Positions 18,601 to 27,674 of a stretch of DNA of 64,000 nucleotides are shown here, in pieces. Under the pieces are notes generated by a model. The model had not been told where the DNA came from, searched no databases, and worked only from the letters and a program-made list of their open reading frames with translations. The stretch comes from Mesorhizobium carmichaelinearum (GTDB lineage: Bacteria > Pseudomonadota > Alphaproteobacteria > Rhizobiales > Rhizobiaceae). Position numbers and translations under genes: made by a program. The DNA lies in NCBI RefSeq assembly GCF_900199455.1, contig NZ_FZQR01000002.1, forward strand, positions 186,001 to 250,000. Reading direction: 5' to 3'. Within the stretch, counting starts at the first letter, position 1. Each line of letters begins with the position of its first letter.

Positions 18601-19002
18601 ATGCTGACGGGAACCTGCCACTGTGGCGCAACCCACTGGACCCTGGAAGGCGATCCCGGGCCGGTGACGGCTTGCAACTGCACGCTTTGCCGACGCTACG
18701 GCACGCTTTGGGCCTATGACTATGTCGACGAACGCATCCGCATTTCCGGACCGATGACCAGCTATACACGCGCCGGAAAGGATACGCCGTCGCTCGAAAT
18801 CCTGTTCTGCCCGACCTGCGCCTGCGTGCTCGCCTGGCGCGGCTTGCACGCCGGAAAGTCCGGTCGGACACGCATCGCCGTCAACGTGCGGCTGGCGCCG
18901 CCCGAGGCCGTCGCCGACCTGCCGATCGACCATTTCGACGGCCTCGACACCTATGACGACCTGCCGCGCGATGGCCGCTGCGTCCGTGATATGTGGTTCT
19001 AG
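18601..19002 (+). CDS. GFA family (glutathione-dependent formaldehyde-activating-like) zinc protein
   Basis: A 133-residue protein with the GFA zinc-binding pattern: 'GTCHCGATHW', 'CNCTLCRRYG' and 'FCPTCACVL'. The family resembles the enzyme that joins formaldehyde to glutathione, but most small members have no proven activity. The ATG at 18601 is preceded by GGGGGAGAA, a strong ribosome site. It is alone on the plus strand in a minus-strand block, and its stop overlaps that of the next gene tail to tail (CTAG). Confidence 0.92.
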   Translation: MLTGTCHCGATHWTLEGDPGPVTACNCTLCRRYGTLWAYDYVDERIRISGPMTSYTRAGKDTPSLEILFCPTCACVLAWRGLHAGKSGRTRIAVNVRLAPPEAVADLPIDHFDGLDTYDDLPRDGRCVRDMWF

Positions 19003-19292
19003 AAGATAGTGCGCGACACCTGGCGCTCGACGGCTGGAGACAAACCGTCGTCTCGCTCCCCCGAAGCTTGCTCACGTGGACGCTCAGCTGCAACCGGAGG
19101 CGCAGGCGCGGGGTCCGGCACGACCACGAGCTGCGGCACCTGCTTGTAGGAAAAGCCGCCGCGGATGTCCCCCATCTTGCCGGCGACAATGCCCAGCGCC
19201 GCTTTTTCGAGATTGCGATCATAGCGCGTCTCGGCGGCGGCCGGCGCGATTATGATGGCCGATAGGGCCACGCCGCACAGAAGCGTCTTCAT
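18999..19292 (-). CDS. Small secreted protein of unknown function
   Basis: A 97-residue protein with a signal peptide (MKTLLCGVALSAIIIAPAAA) and a mature part with 'AALGIVAGKMGDIRGGFSYK', then a Pro/Ala/Glu-rich tail. I do not recognise a family. The ATG at 19292 is chosen for the signal peptide; another in-frame start lies 8 codons earlier. It shares 4 bp with the GFA gene at their 3' ends. Confidence 0.7.
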   Translation of the reverse strand: MKTLLCGVALSAIIIAPAAAETRYDRNLEKAALGIVAGKMGDIRGGFSYKQVPQLVVVPDPAPAPPVAAERPREQASGERDDGLSPAVERQVSRTIF

Positions 19293-19465
19293 TCCAATTG
19301 TCTCCCTGCCTGACAACTGATCTAGCAGGGCGCCGTTGAAAAACGGCCAAGGGACACGGTAAGCAAAACGCCAAACGGCAGTGTTAACAATGCGTTACGA
19401 AATTGAGCCGGCAAACTGATTCAAGCGCTTGAGGTTTTGAGTCAAGCGCTGAGCGCGATTTTAGT

Positions 19466-21379
19466 TCAGGCGCGCTGGGCGCGAGCCGTATGCCCGAGCG
19501 CCGTGAAAACGGTGCGCACGATGCCGGCGGCATCGAGGCCGGCATCGGCGTACATTTTTTCCGGCTTGGCATGGTCGGTGAAGACGTCGGGCAGCACCAG
19601 AGGGCGCACTTTCAGGCCGCTTTCCAGCAGGCCTTCATGAGCAAGGAACTGCAGCACATGGCTGGCGAAGCCGCCAATGGCGCCCTCCTCCACCGTCACC
19701 AGAACCTCGTGCGAGCGGGCCAGCCGCCGGATCAGATCCTGGTCGAGCGGTTTGGCGAAACGGGCATCGGCAACGGTGGTGGAAAGCCCGGCCGCGCCGA
19801 GTTCCTCGGCGGCGATCAGGCAATCCTGCAAGCGCGTGCCGAAGGACAGCAGCGCCACCTTTGTGCCTTCCCGCACGACGCGGCCTTTGCCGATTTCGAG
19901 AACCGAGCCACGCTCCGGCATGTCGACGCCGACGCCATTGCCGCGCGGATAGCGGAAGGCGATCGGGCCGCCATCATAGGCTGCCGCGGTGCGCACCATG
20001 TGGCGCAGTTCCGCCTCGTCGGCAGCCGCCATCACGACAAAGCCCGGCAGGCTCGCCAGGAAGGTGATGTCGAACGCGCCGCAATGGGTGGCGCCGTCGG
20101 CGCCGACGAAGCCGGCACGATCGATGGGAAAGCGCACCGGCAGTTTCTGGATCGCAACGTCATGGACGACCTGGTCGTAGGCGCGCTGCAGGAAGGTCGA
20201 ATAGATTGCCGCGAACGGCTTGTAGCCTTCCGTCGCAAGACCGGCGGCGAAGGTCACCGCATGCTGTTCGGCGATGCCGACATCGAAGGTCCTTGACGGG
20301 AAGACTTCGCCGAACAGGTCCAGCCCCGTGCCGCTCGGCATGGCGGCGGTGACGGCGACGATGCGGTCGTCCTCACGGGCCTCCTGGATCAGGCTTTCGG
20401 CGAACACCTTGGTGTAGGCCGGTGCGTTGGCCGGCGCCTTGGCCTGTGCGCCGGTGATGACGTCGAACTTGTTGACGCCGTGATATTTGTCGGCGGCGGC
20501 TTCCGCCGGCGCGTAGCCCTTGCCCTTCTGGGTGACGACATGGATCAGCACCGGGCCTTCGCCATTGTCGCGGACGTTTTTGAGCACCGGGATCAGATGT
20601 TCGAGATTGTGTCCGTCGATCGGGCCGATGTGATAGAAGCCGAGCTCTTCGAACAGTGTGCCGCCGGTGACATAGCCGCGCGCATGCTCGACCGCGCGGG
20701 TGATGGCACGATCGGCGCGCTTGCCGAGATAGGACGTCAACTTCTTGCCGAAGTCGCGCAGGCCGGCATAGGCCTTGCCCGAGGCGAGGCGCGCGAGATA
20801 GGCGCTCATGGCACCGGTCGGCGGCGCAATCGACATGTCGTTGTCGTTGAGGATGACGATGAGCCGGGCGTCGAGCGCACCGGCATTGTTCATCGCCTCA
20901 TAGGCCATGCCGGCCGACATGGCGCCGTCGCCGATGACGGCGATGACATTGTTGCGGCCGCCGGAGAGGTCGCGGGCGGCGGCCATGCCGAGGCCTGCCG
21001 AGATCGACGTCGAGGAGTGGGCCGCGCCGAAGGGATCGTACTCGCTCTCGGCACGGCGGGTGAAGCCGGACAGGCCACCTTCCTGACGCAGCGTGCGGAT
21101 GCGGTCACGCCGGCCGGTCAGGATCTTGTGCGGATAGGCCTGATGGCCGACGTCCCAGATCAGCCGATCATCCGGCGTGTTGAAGACATAATGCAGCGCC
21201 ACCGTCAGTTCGACGACGCCAAGGCCGGCGCCAAGATGGCCGCCGGTGCGGGACACCGCGTCGACCAGCTCGAGGCGAAGCTCGGACGCCAGTTGCGGCA
21301 GCTCGCTCTCGTCAAGCGCGCGCAGATCCGCCGGAATGCGGACCTTGTCGAGAAGCGGCGTATGCGGCGTTGCGTTCAC
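19466..21379 (-). CDS. dxs: 1-deoxy-D-xylulose-5-phosphate synthase
   Basis: The 637-residue thiamine-diphosphate enzyme that joins pyruvate and glyceraldehyde 3-phosphate in the first step of the MEP pathway. Visible motifs: '[17 protein letters not shown]', the cofactor motif '[18 protein letters not shown]', the catalytic Glu region '[17 protein letters not shown]' and 'RYPRGNGVG'. Length and order are normal. It supplies precursors also used by ispH, the polyprenyl synthase and ubiA in this window. Confidence 0.98.
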   Translation of the reverse strand: MNATPHTPLLDKVRIPADLRALDESELPQLASELRLELVDAVSRTGGHLGAGLGVVELTVALHYVFNTPDDRLIWDVGHQAYPHKILTGRRDRIRTLRQEGGLSGFTRRAESEYDPFGAAHSSTSISAGLGMAAARDLSGGRNNVIAVIGDGAMSAGMAYEAMNNAGALDARLIVILNDNDMSIAPPTGAMSAYLARLASGKAYAGLRDFGKKLTSYLGKRADRAITRAVEHARGYVTGGTLFEELGFYHIGPIDGHNLEHLIPVLKNVRDNGEGPVLIHVVTQKGKGYAPAEAAADKYHGVNKFDVITGAQAKAPANAPAYTKVFAESLIQEAREDDRIVAVTAAMPSGTGLDLFGEVFPSRTFDVGIAEQHAVTFAAGLATEGYKPFAAIYSTFLQRAYDQVVHDVAIQKLPVRFPIDRAGFVGADGATHCGAFDITFLASLPGFVVMAAADEAELRHMVRTAAAYDGGPIAFRYPRGNGVGVDMPERGSVLEIGKGRVVREGTKVALLSFGTRLQDCLIAAEELGAAGLSTTVADARFAKPLDQDLIRRLARSHEVLVTVEEGAIGGFASHVLQFLAHEGLLESGLKVRPLVLPDVFTDHAKPEKMYADAGLDAAGIVRTVFTALGHTARAQRA

Positions 21380-21516
21380 GGGTGCTCAGGCTTTCTGTTT
21401 AACGGCGGGATAGGCCGCCGGCCTGTGAAAGTAAATGCGTGTCAGTGACGCGGGCCTGCTGCCAAAAGGTCAGCGCGTCGAAACAGTCTATGCCCGCGCT
21501 TTCAAGTCCTTGTTTT

Positions 21517-21561
21517 CATGCACATCGTGGTCCCGAAACCGGGCCGCTTTTGGGCGACATT
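21517..21561. repeat. Interspersed palindromic repeat, copy 1
   Basis: This 45-bp sequence just past the pirin stop contains 'CCCGAAACCGGGCCGCTTTT' followed by GGGCGACAT, and resembles the repeat at 60744-60791. Both can fold with CCCAAAA/TTTTGGG-like arms. It probably acts as a 3' hairpin for the pirin message. Confidence 0.65.
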
Positions 21562-21563
21562 CC

Positions 21564-22484
21564 TTAGTTTTCGGGCAGCGGGATGAACTCTTCCTCATCT
21601 CCAGGAACGATATCGAAGCGGCCCGTCTTCCATTCCTGCTTGGCTTGTTCGATGCGCTCCTTGGACGAGGAGACGAAATTCCACCAGATGTAACGCTTCG
21701 AGCCGAGCGAAGCGCCGCCGAACAGCATGAAATGCGCACCGGTCTGCGACGATATGATGATCTCGTCACCAGGCCGGAACACCAGCAGCCGTTCAGCCGG
21801 GAAGACATCACCCGAAATCGCAACCTCGCCTTCCAGCGTGTAGATGGCGCGCTCCTCCGCATCGGCCGGGATTTTCACGCTGGCGCCAGGCGCCAGCCTA
21901 AGGTCGGCGTAGAGCGTCTCGGTGTCGGCCCGTACCGGGGAGCGCAGTCCCTGGAAATCGCCGATGACGATGCGGCCGCGGACGCCTTCGGCGTCGATCT
22001 CGGGCAGCCGCAAGGCAGCGGTGTTCTCGAAGACCGGCGCCACTTCCTCCTTGCCATCGGGCAAGGCCAGCCATGTCTGCAGGCCGGAGATCGACATCGG
22101 CGCGCCGCGCAACTCCTCGGGCGTGCGCTCGGAATGAACGATGCCGCGGCCGGCGGTCATCAAATTCACGTCGCCGGGCTGGATGACCATTTCGGTGCCG
22201 AGGGAGTCGCGATGCCTGATCATGCCGTCGAACAGATAGGTCACCGTCGACAGGCCGATATGCGGATGCGGACGGACATCCATCGCCTGGCCGCCGCGCA
22301 GGATCGCCGGTCCCATGCGATCAAAAAAGATGAACGGCCCGACCAGCCGCCGCTTGGCGGTCGGCAGAGCGCGACGGACCTCGAAGCCGCCAATATCTTT
22401 GGCGTTCGGGATGACCATCAGCTCGATCTGATCGCTGGCGAAGGCGTCGCCGGCTTCAGGGTCTTTCCCGGGAAAGAAGCTCAT
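21564..22484 (-). CDS. Pirin family protein
   Basis: A 306-residue bicupin pirin. The metal-binding residues of the N-terminal cupin are visible: H73 and H75 ('RPHPHIGLSTVTY'), H117 and E119 ('GRGIVHSER'). Pirins bind Fe or Ni; some act as quercetin 2,3-dioxygenases and others as regulatory partners. The neighbours do not indicate which applies here. Confidence 0.92.
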   Translation of the reverse strand: MSFFPGKDPEAGDAFASDQIELMVIPNAKDIGGFEVRRALPTAKRRLVGPFIFFDRMGPAILRGGQAMDVRPHPHIGLSTVTYLFDGMIRHRDSLGTEMVIQPGDVNLMTAGRGIVHSERTPEELRGAPMSISGLQTWLALPDGKEEVAPVFENTAALRLPEIDAEGVRGRIVIGDFQGLRSPVRADTETLYADLRLAPGASVKIPADAEERAIYTLEGEVAISGDVFPAERLLVFRPGDEIIISSQTGAHFMLFGGASLGSKRYIWWNFVSSSKERIEQAKQEWKTGRFDIVPGDEEEFIPLPEN

Positions 22485-22524
22485 GGGCTCTCCTTGTCAG
22501 CGGCCGTGGACCGCTTTGGCAGCA

Positions 22525-22791
22525 TCAGGCAAAGCGGATCGCCGCCTTTGCCCGCAGTTTGGCCGCCACCTCTTCGCGATTGCGCGGATGCTGATGGGTT
22601 TCGAGTGAATCGAGAAGCTCGCGCGCCGATGCCGCGATGGCCTCGACGGCGTGGTCGAACGCATGCTGGTTCTGTTTCGACGGCCGTGTCGTTCCGCTCA
22701 GCTTGCGGACGAACTGAAGGGCTGCGTCGCGCACTTCGTCATTGGTTGCCGGCGGATCAAAATTGAACAGGGTCTTGATGTTTCTGCACAT
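22525..22791 (-). CDS. DUF2277 domain protein
   Basis: An 88-residue protein beginning MCRNIKTLFNFDPPATNDEV, the signature of DUF2277, with a helical body ('AALQFVRKLSGTTRPSKQNQ') and a basic C-terminus. Function unknown; the fold is likely all-helical and the protein cytoplasmic. The ATG at 22791 is chosen because family members start exactly at MCRNI; the frame is open 20 codons further. Confidence 0.9.
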   Translation of the reverse strand: MCRNIKTLFNFDPPATNDEVRDAALQFVRKLSGTTRPSKQNQHAFDHAVEAIAASARELLDSLETHQHPRNREEVAAKLRAKAAIRFA

Positions 22792-22889
22792 CGCTTCCGT
22801 ATCTCCTCTTGTCCAGGGCGCCATATCAACGGCGACGAACTCTATCCTCAATCACGATGATGTCCAAAACTCGGTGAATGGCTCGCGCC

Positions 22890-23144
22890 TCATTCCGCGT
22901 CGAGCGGCTCGGTTCCGACTGGCTTGCCGTCGCGCGACAGCCTGATTTTCTCGACCTTGTCCTCGGCGGCCTTCAGCAGCCGGTCGCAATGCGCCTTCAG
23001 CGCCTCGCCGCGCTCGTAGATCTTGATCGACTGGTCGAGCGGCACGTCGCCACGCTCCAGATCATCGACGATCTTTTCCAAAGCGTCGAGTGCCTGCTCG
23101 AAGCTCATCGCCTTGACGTCTTCGTTGGTTTCACCAGCCATCAT
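22890..23144 (-). CDS. xseB: Exodeoxyribonuclease VII small subunit
   Basis: An 84-residue XseB with the typical '[20 protein letters not shown]' and '[19 protein letters not shown]' helices. It associates with XseA to degrade single-stranded DNA. Its ATG directly follows the stop of the deacetylase-like gene (TGAATG), so the two are co-transcribed. The large-subunit gene is not in this window. Confidence 0.95.
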   Translation of the reverse strand: MMAGETNEDVKAMSFEQALDALEKIVDDLERGDVPLDQSIKIYERGEALKAHCDRLLKAAEDKVEKIRLSRDGKPVGTEPLDAE

Positions 23145-24071
23145 TCATCCTTTCATCAGTCGCCCGACATGGGCGGCGACCGAAAATGCCAGTCCCTGCA
23201 GATCGTAGCCGCCCTCGAGCAGGCTGACGAGCCGGTTGCCGCTGTGGCGCGCGGCGCGCTGCATCAGCTGGCCGGTCGCCCAGTCGAAATCGTCCTCGGT
23301 CAGATTGATCTCGGCCAGCGGGTCACGGTGATGCGCGTCGAAGCCGGCCGAAATGATGATCAGATCGGGCGCGAAATTGTCGAGCGCCGGCAGCACCCGC
23401 GACAGGAAAGCATCGCGAAACGCCTCGCCGCCGGTCTGTGGCGCCAGAGGCGCGTTGACGATGTTGCCGGCGCCGGTCTCGTTCTTCGCGCCGGTGCCGG
23501 GATAGAGCGGCATCTGGTGCGTCGAGCAATAGAGCACCGAAGGATCGTCCCAGAAGATATCCTGCGTGCCGTTGCCGTGATGGACATCCCAGTCGACGAC
23601 AGCGACGCGCTCGGCGCCATGCTTCTTCTGCGCATAGCGGGCCGCGATCGCCGCCGTGTTGAAGAAGCAGAAGCCCATGGCCGTGGTCTTTTCGGCATGG
23701 TGGCCGGGCGGGCGGGCGGCGACGAAGACATTGTCGGCGCGGCCGGCAAAGACGTCGTCGACGGCAGCGTTGGCGGCGCCGATCGCGGTGATCACCGCCT
23801 GCCAGCTCTTTGGGCTGGCGGTGGTGTCAGCATCGATACGGGCAAGGCCCTCTTCGGGAATGGCGGCGCGCACGCGGGCGACGAAATCGGCGGGATGCGC
23901 GTAGAGGATGGTCGCTTCATCGCCCTCCGGCGCCTTGACGCGGTCGAGCGCGGCGAAGGCCTCGTCATCGAGCACGCGCTCGATGGCGCGCAAGCGGTCC
24001 GGCCGCTCGGGGTGACCGGGCGGGGTGATGTGTTCGAGAAAGATCGGGTGGGTGTAAAGACGGGTTGTCAT
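23145..24071 (-). CDS. Histone deacetylase family hydrolase
   Basis: A 308-residue zinc amidohydrolase of the class II deacetylase/acetoin-utilisation/acetylpolyamine amidohydrolase group. The catalytic His pair is H124-H125 ('RPPGHHAEKTTAMGFCFFN'), and the zinc ligands are D162, H164 ('VDWDVHHGNGTQ') and D245 ('SAGFDAHHRDP'). All active-site residues are present. The bacterial substrate, small acetylated amines or lysine side chains, is not determinable here. It is transcribed leftward, back-to-back with the bluB riboswitch region. Confidence 0.93.
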   Translation of the reverse strand: MTTRLYTHPIFLEHITPPGHPERPDRLRAIERVLDDEAFAALDRVKAPEGDEATILYAHPADFVARVRAAIPEEGLARIDADTTASPKSWQAVITAIGAANAAVDDVFAGRADNVFVAARPPGHHAEKTTAMGFCFFNTAAIAARYAQKKHGAERVAVVDWDVHHGNGTQDIFWDDPSVLYCSTHQMPLYPGTGAKNETGAGNIVNAPLAPQTGGEAFRDAFLSRVLPALDNFAPDLIIISAGFDAHHRDPLAEINLTEDDFDWATGQLMQRAARHSGNRLVSLLEGGYDLQGLAFSVAAHVGRLMKG

Positions 24072-24204
24072 GCTCCCTATCTAGTGCCCCGGCGCCGCGA
24101 TGGCCATGCGTTGCCGCTCGATCGCTGGGGAAAATCACGCCTGCGTCCATTGGCGTCGCTGCGGGGATTGGCGCCGCGGCGACTTCGGCGTAAGGTCGCC
24201 GCCA

Positions 24205-24360
24205 CTGCCTGGTGCCCGCTGTAAGCGGGAGAATCGGGAACACGGTTGAATTCCGTGGCGTGCCCAACGCTGTAAGGGGGACCGCGCCGGTAAATGCCAC
24301 TGTCGATGACGGGAAGGCACCGGACGCGGGTTGATCCCGAGCCAGAAGACCGGCCTGGCA
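24205..24360 (+). promoter_or_regulatory. Cobalamin riboswitch upstream of bluB
   Basis: The stretch contains the conserved cobalamin-aptamer blocks in order: GGTGCC at 24211, 'GTAAGCGGGAGAATCGGGAA' at 24221, CGGTTGAATTCCG, 'CAACGCTGTAAG', 'GCCACTG', 'GGGAAGGC' and the B12 box 'GCCAGAAGACCGGCCT' (24341-24356). It lies about 115 nt before bluB, which makes the lower ligand of cobalamin, so vitamin B12 should shut the gene down. The 3' expression platform is unclear. Confidence 0.93.
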
Positions 24361-24473
24361 GGCATCGTCATCCGCATGGTCAGGCGGCTGGCATCAGAGC
24401 GACGTGCGTCCAGTTGGACGCACAAAGTACGCTCTGACGATGTGAAACCATAGCGATCGCAAGGGGACAAGCG

Positions 24474-25367
24474 ATGCCGGAAGATATGACCGCTCCTGTG
24501 AGCGACGGATTTGACCAGATGGCGCGTGACGCGGTCTACCGCGCCATGTTCACGCGGCGCGATGTGCGCAGCCATTTCCTGCCCACCGCACTCGACGACG
24601 AGGTGTTGGCACGGCTGCTGCTCGCCGCCCATCACGCGCCGTCGGTCGGCTTCATGCAGCCGTGGAATTTCATCGTCATCCGCGATGCCGCCCGACGGGC
24701 GCAGGTGCGCGACCTGTTCCTGGCCGCGCGCGAACAGGAACTGCCTGAAATCGAAGAAGAAAGACAGGCGCTCTACCGCAAGCTCAAACTCGAAGGCATC
24801 TGCGAAAGCGCCCTCAATGTCTGCATCACCTGCGACCGCCAGCGCTCGCAAGGCTCGCCACTGGGGCGTTGGCACAATCCGGAAATGGATCTCTACAGCA
24901 CGGTCTGCGCGGTGCAGAATTTCTGGCTGGCGGCGCGCGCCGAAGGCGTCGGCGTCGGCTGGGTCAGCATCATCGAGCCGCAAGCGCTGAAAAGCCTGCT
25001 GTCCATTCCCGACCACGTGACACCGATCGCCTATCTCTGTGTCGGCCGGGTTTCCGAGTTCGCGCCCAAACCCGACCTTGAAACACATGGCTGGGGCCGG
25101 CGGCTGCCGCTGCCCGAGCTGATCATGAGCGAGATTTTTTGCGGGCAAGGCGAGGCATCGCTTAAATCGGCAGTGGCGTGCCTCAACACCGTTGCTGTCG
25201 CGCCCGCATGTCCCGCCGATCAGCGCGTTGCGCCGGCCGTGCCCCAGCGCGAGCCGCCAAAGGAGGCCAGCGCCTTGTCCCTCAATTCCCGGAACTTCGA
25301 CGACGCCTCGGCCAGCCGGGCATCCCAGGCGGGATCAGGCACCTGGCCGGCGATGGTCTTGAAATAG
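24474..25367 (+). CDS. bluB: 5,6-dimethylbenzimidazole synthase with extended C-terminus
   Basis: BluB converts reduced FMN to 5,6-dimethylbenzimidazole, the lower ligand of vitamin B12. The nitroreductase-like fold shows in 'FTRRDVRSHFLP', 'HHAPSVGFMQPWNFIVIRD', 'NPEMDLYSTVCAVQNFWLAA' and 'GVGVGWVSIIEP'. The start has AAGGGGA 7 nt upstream. Usual BluB proteins end about 220-230 residues in, after a motif like 'GWGRRLPLPELI'; here the frame continues for about 70 more low-complexity residues to 297, and the last 148 bp overlap the convergent membrane-protein gene. The tail probably reflects loss of the original stop. Confidence 0.92.
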   Translation: MPEDMTAPVSDGFDQMARDAVYRAMFTRRDVRSHFLPTALDDEVLARLLLAAHHAPSVGFMQPWNFIVIRDAARRAQVRDLFLAAREQELPEIEEERQALYRKLKLEGICESALNVCITCDRQRSQGSPLGRWHNPEMDLYSTVCAVQNFWLAARAEGVGVGWVSIIEPQALKSLLSIPDHVTPIAYLCVGRVSEFAPKPDLETHGWGRRLPLPELIMSEIFCGQGEASLKSAVACLNTVAVAPACPADQRVAPAVPQREPPKEASALSLNSRNFDDASASRASQAGSGTWPAMVLK

Positions 25368-26203
25368 ACCTGCATCAGGCAAGCGATTGCGAAGGGTTCG
25401 ATGAAGGCCGCCTTGAAGGCCCAGGCGAAGACGATGGCCAGCACGAAGGCCCAGCCGGCGAGTTGCCCGGGCATCATGAATAAAATGGCGGCGGCCGGGG
25501 CCAGCATCAGCAGGAAGATGACGAAGGAAACGCCCCACATGATGACCGCCAGCCAGACGGCGTTCTTGACCATGGTCTTGCCGTTCTGGGCGTAGAGCAC
25601 GACGCCTTGGCGCGCCGTCTCGAAGGGCGAGGACGAATTGATGCGGATGTTGTAGCCGAGGATGATCTCGTCGACATAGGTCAGCGACAGGCGGATCACC
25701 GTGTTGATGAAGGAAACAAGGCCGCTCAGGCCCGGAATGGGCAGGAAGGCGGCGATACCGCCGAGCAGGCCGGTGATGGCGCGGATGGCGCCCTTGACCA
25801 GTTGATCGACGACGAAAAGGATGTTGGCCTCGGCGAAACGCTCCGTCACGACCTGCCTGGCATAGGCGATCTGGTTCTGGCCGTCGGGGACATCCCGGCC
25901 ATCGATCAGATGGACCATGACGGCGATATGGCCGGCCTTGACGACATAGAGGATGTATTCGCGGATCCAGTAGACGGCGATCGAGACGACGCCGAAGCCG
26001 ACCACGCCGCCCCACAGGGCGAAGGACATCGGCCCGTCGGGATCGGTGGAGATATGGCCGACGCCGTAGCCGACCGAAGCACCGGTGCCGGTCGCCACGA
26101 TGTAGGCCAGCGTGATGCCGAAATAGACGATCATGCGAAAGACAATGAAGGGCCAGGTCCGCATCATGATGGACACCGACCTGCCGATCTCGAAATCCCA
26201 CAT
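25220..26203 (-). CDS. Polytopic membrane protein of unknown family
   Basis: A 327-residue protein starting MWDFEIGRSVSIMMRTWPFI, with about six hydrophobic segments grouped as two N-terminal helices, one or two in the middle ('LLGGIAAFLPIPGLSGLVSF') and a C-terminal pair rich in Ala and Trp. A cytoplasmic tail ('DPAWDARLAEASSKFRELRD') ends the protein. I do not recognise a named family and no catalytic motif is evident. Its 3' end overlaps the extended bluB frame by 148 bp. Confidence 0.8.
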   Translation of the reverse strand: MWDFEIGRSVSIMMRTWPFIVFRMIVYFGITLAYIVATGTGASVGYGVGHISTDPDGPMSFALWGGVVGFGVVSIAVYWIREYILYVVKAGHIAVMVHLIDGRDVPDGQNQIAYARQVVTERFAEANILFVVDQLVKGAIRAITGLLGGIAAFLPIPGLSGLVSFINTVIRLSLTYVDEIILGYNIRINSSSPFETARQGVVLYAQNGKTMVKNAVWLAVIMWGVSFVIFLLMLAPAAAILFMMPGQLAGWAFVLAIVFAWAFKAAFIEPFAIACLMQVYFKTIAGQVPDPAWDARLAEASSKFRELRDKALASFGGSRWGTAGATR

Positions 26204-26354
26204 GTCCGAATCTCCCCTCAGAGATGGCTGGGGAGGATGCGCTCACCCCAAGGATTGTCAATCGTGGGCGACCGGTGGTGGGTAGTTTTAGATTATGAGC
26301 TATCGACCTTGATGGGTTGCTGCCCGTAAAAGAGGCTGCGAGGACGGCCCGGTG

Positions 26355-26912
26355 ATGCGTACAGCTATAGCTCTTATTGCATTAGCCGTTTCGACTTTGA
26401 TCGGAGCCCAATCTACACGTTCGCAAGAGTGGACGCCGTCTCAAAGTCTGGTTCTGGATGCGACACGAGCAATTGATCGCTATTTCTCCTTGCTCGACCA
26501 CGGCGAGCCCAAGCGGGCCTATGAAATGATGAATGATGCCGCCAAGGCGTCAATCCCGCTGACCGCTTTCACTGAGCAAAACGAACGGTTCCATGCTCAG
26601 GCTGGTCCGCTGCTGGAGCGGCGATTACTCAAATTCACCTGGTTCAAAGACCCGGCGAACGCTCCCTTTCCGGGCATTTATGCGGCGGTCGATATAGCCA
26701 CGAGATTTGAGAAGATCGATCGGCACTGTGGATACATAGTGCTCTATCAGCAACCTTCAGGGGGAGCTTTCCAGGTCATGCGCGCCGAAGGCAACTTCAT
26801 CGACAACGCGACAGCGAATAAAATTGAGACAACCCAGTCAAAATCTGAACTAGACAAGGCATGGGCGGAATTATCGCGCAACTGTCCCAACTTCCCGACG
26901 GCCAATCCTTGA
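26355..26912 (+). CDS. DUF4019-type secreted protein
   Basis: A 185-residue protein with a signal peptide (MRTAIALIALAVSTLIGAQS) and a body matching DUF4019: an N-terminal helix ('RAIDRYFSLLDHGEPKRAYE'), a middle region 'LKFTWFKDPANAPFPGIYAA' and a strand-rich end ('GYIVLYQQPSGGAFQVMRAE'). Function unknown, probably periplasmic. The ATG at 26355 is preferred to the adjacent GTG at 26352. Its base composition looks a little more AT-rich than its neighbours. Confidence 0.8.
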   Translation: MRTAIALIALAVSTLIGAQSTRSQEWTPSQSLVLDATRAIDRYFSLLDHGEPKRAYEMMNDAAKASIPLTAFTEQNERFHAQAGPLLERRLLKFTWFKDPANAPFPGIYAAVDIATRFEKIDRHCGYIVLYQQPSGGAFQVMRAEGNFIDNATANKIETTQSKSELDKAWAELSRNCPNFPTANP

Positions 26913-26979
26913 GCGTTTAAGCGAGCTGCTTCTTGTATGGCCCACGCATCTAGCTGCTACCACTAAACGCTGGTGAGGT

Positions 26980-27588
26980 TCAGACCGGTTGCTGAGCCGG
27001 TTTTCTAAGCAGGCCCTCGAGCAGTTGCTTGAACGCCGCCACCACCATCTTCGACGTCGCTTTGGGGTCATTCGAATTGGCGATCCGCTGCGCTGCCTGG
27101 CTGCTCGCGCCATTAATCAGCCGCGCGGCGGTCTCGGGGTCGACGCCCGGGACGACCACCCCTTCCCCCTGCAGCGCGGTCAGATGATCGGTCATTGAAC
27201 CAACGCAGGCGCTGGCATTCGGCCATTGCGCCGGATCGCCCAGCACGGCCGGACCGTCCCGGAACATGATGCGCTGGATTTCCGGCTCCAGCGCCATTTC
27301 GATATAAGTCGTGCATTCGTCGACGAAGTGTTGCCAGCGGGTCGGCGCTCTCGACGCAACCTCATTCACCCGGGCCGCCATTTCCGCGTCGATTTCAGCG
27401 ATAACCGCCTGCAGCAGCCCCTTCTTGTCGCCGAAGTGATGATAGAGCGCGCCGCGCGTCAGCCCGGCGGATGCGGTGAAATCATCCATCGAGGCTTCCG
27501 CATAGCCTGTCGTGCCGAAAGCCTGGCGGGCCGCGGCGATCAGCTTGGCGCGCGTCTCGGCAATCATTTCCTTGCGGGGTCTGTGCAT
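26980..27588 (-). CDS. TetR-family transcriptional repressor of the adjacent MFS gene
   Basis: A 202-residue TetR regulator. The N-terminal helix-turn-helix ('MDDFTASAGLTRGALYHHFG' then 'DKKGLLQAVI') is typical, followed by an all-helical ligand-binding domain. It is divergent from an MFS transporter, and the 119-bp gap between them carries three CATACG-N3-CGTATG palindromes, its likely operators. It should repress both genes until a transported compound binds. The inducer is unknown. Confidence 0.92.
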   Translation of the reverse strand: MHRPRKEMIAETRAKLIAAARQAFGTTGYAEASMDDFTASAGLTRGALYHHFGDKKGLLQAVIAEIDAEMAARVNEVASRAPTRWQHFVDECTTYIEMALEPEIQRIMFRDGPAVLGDPAQWPNASACVGSMTDHLTALQGEGVVVPGVDPETAARLINGASSQAAQRIANSNDPKATSKMVVAAFKQLLEGLLRKPAQQPV

Positions 27589-27607
27589 TTCCGTCTGGCC
27601 CTATCCA

Positions 27608-27674
27608 CATACGTCTCGTATGCCAATTGACATACGCCACGTATGATCTATCTATTTCTCATACGCTTCGTATG
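27608..27674. promoter_or_regulatory. Three TetR-type operators
   Basis: Three perfect 15-bp inverted repeats of the form CATACG-N3-CGTATG occur at 27608-27622, 27631-27645 and 27660-27674, differing only in the central three bases (TCT, CCA, CTT). They lie between divergent tetR and MFS genes. Centre spacings are 23 and 29 bp. Confidence 0.93.

Noticed and set aside
24135..25148. A leftward 337-codon frame covering the bluB gene
   Set aside because: It crosses the cobalamin riboswitch and is antisense to all conserved BluB motifs, so it is a shadow.
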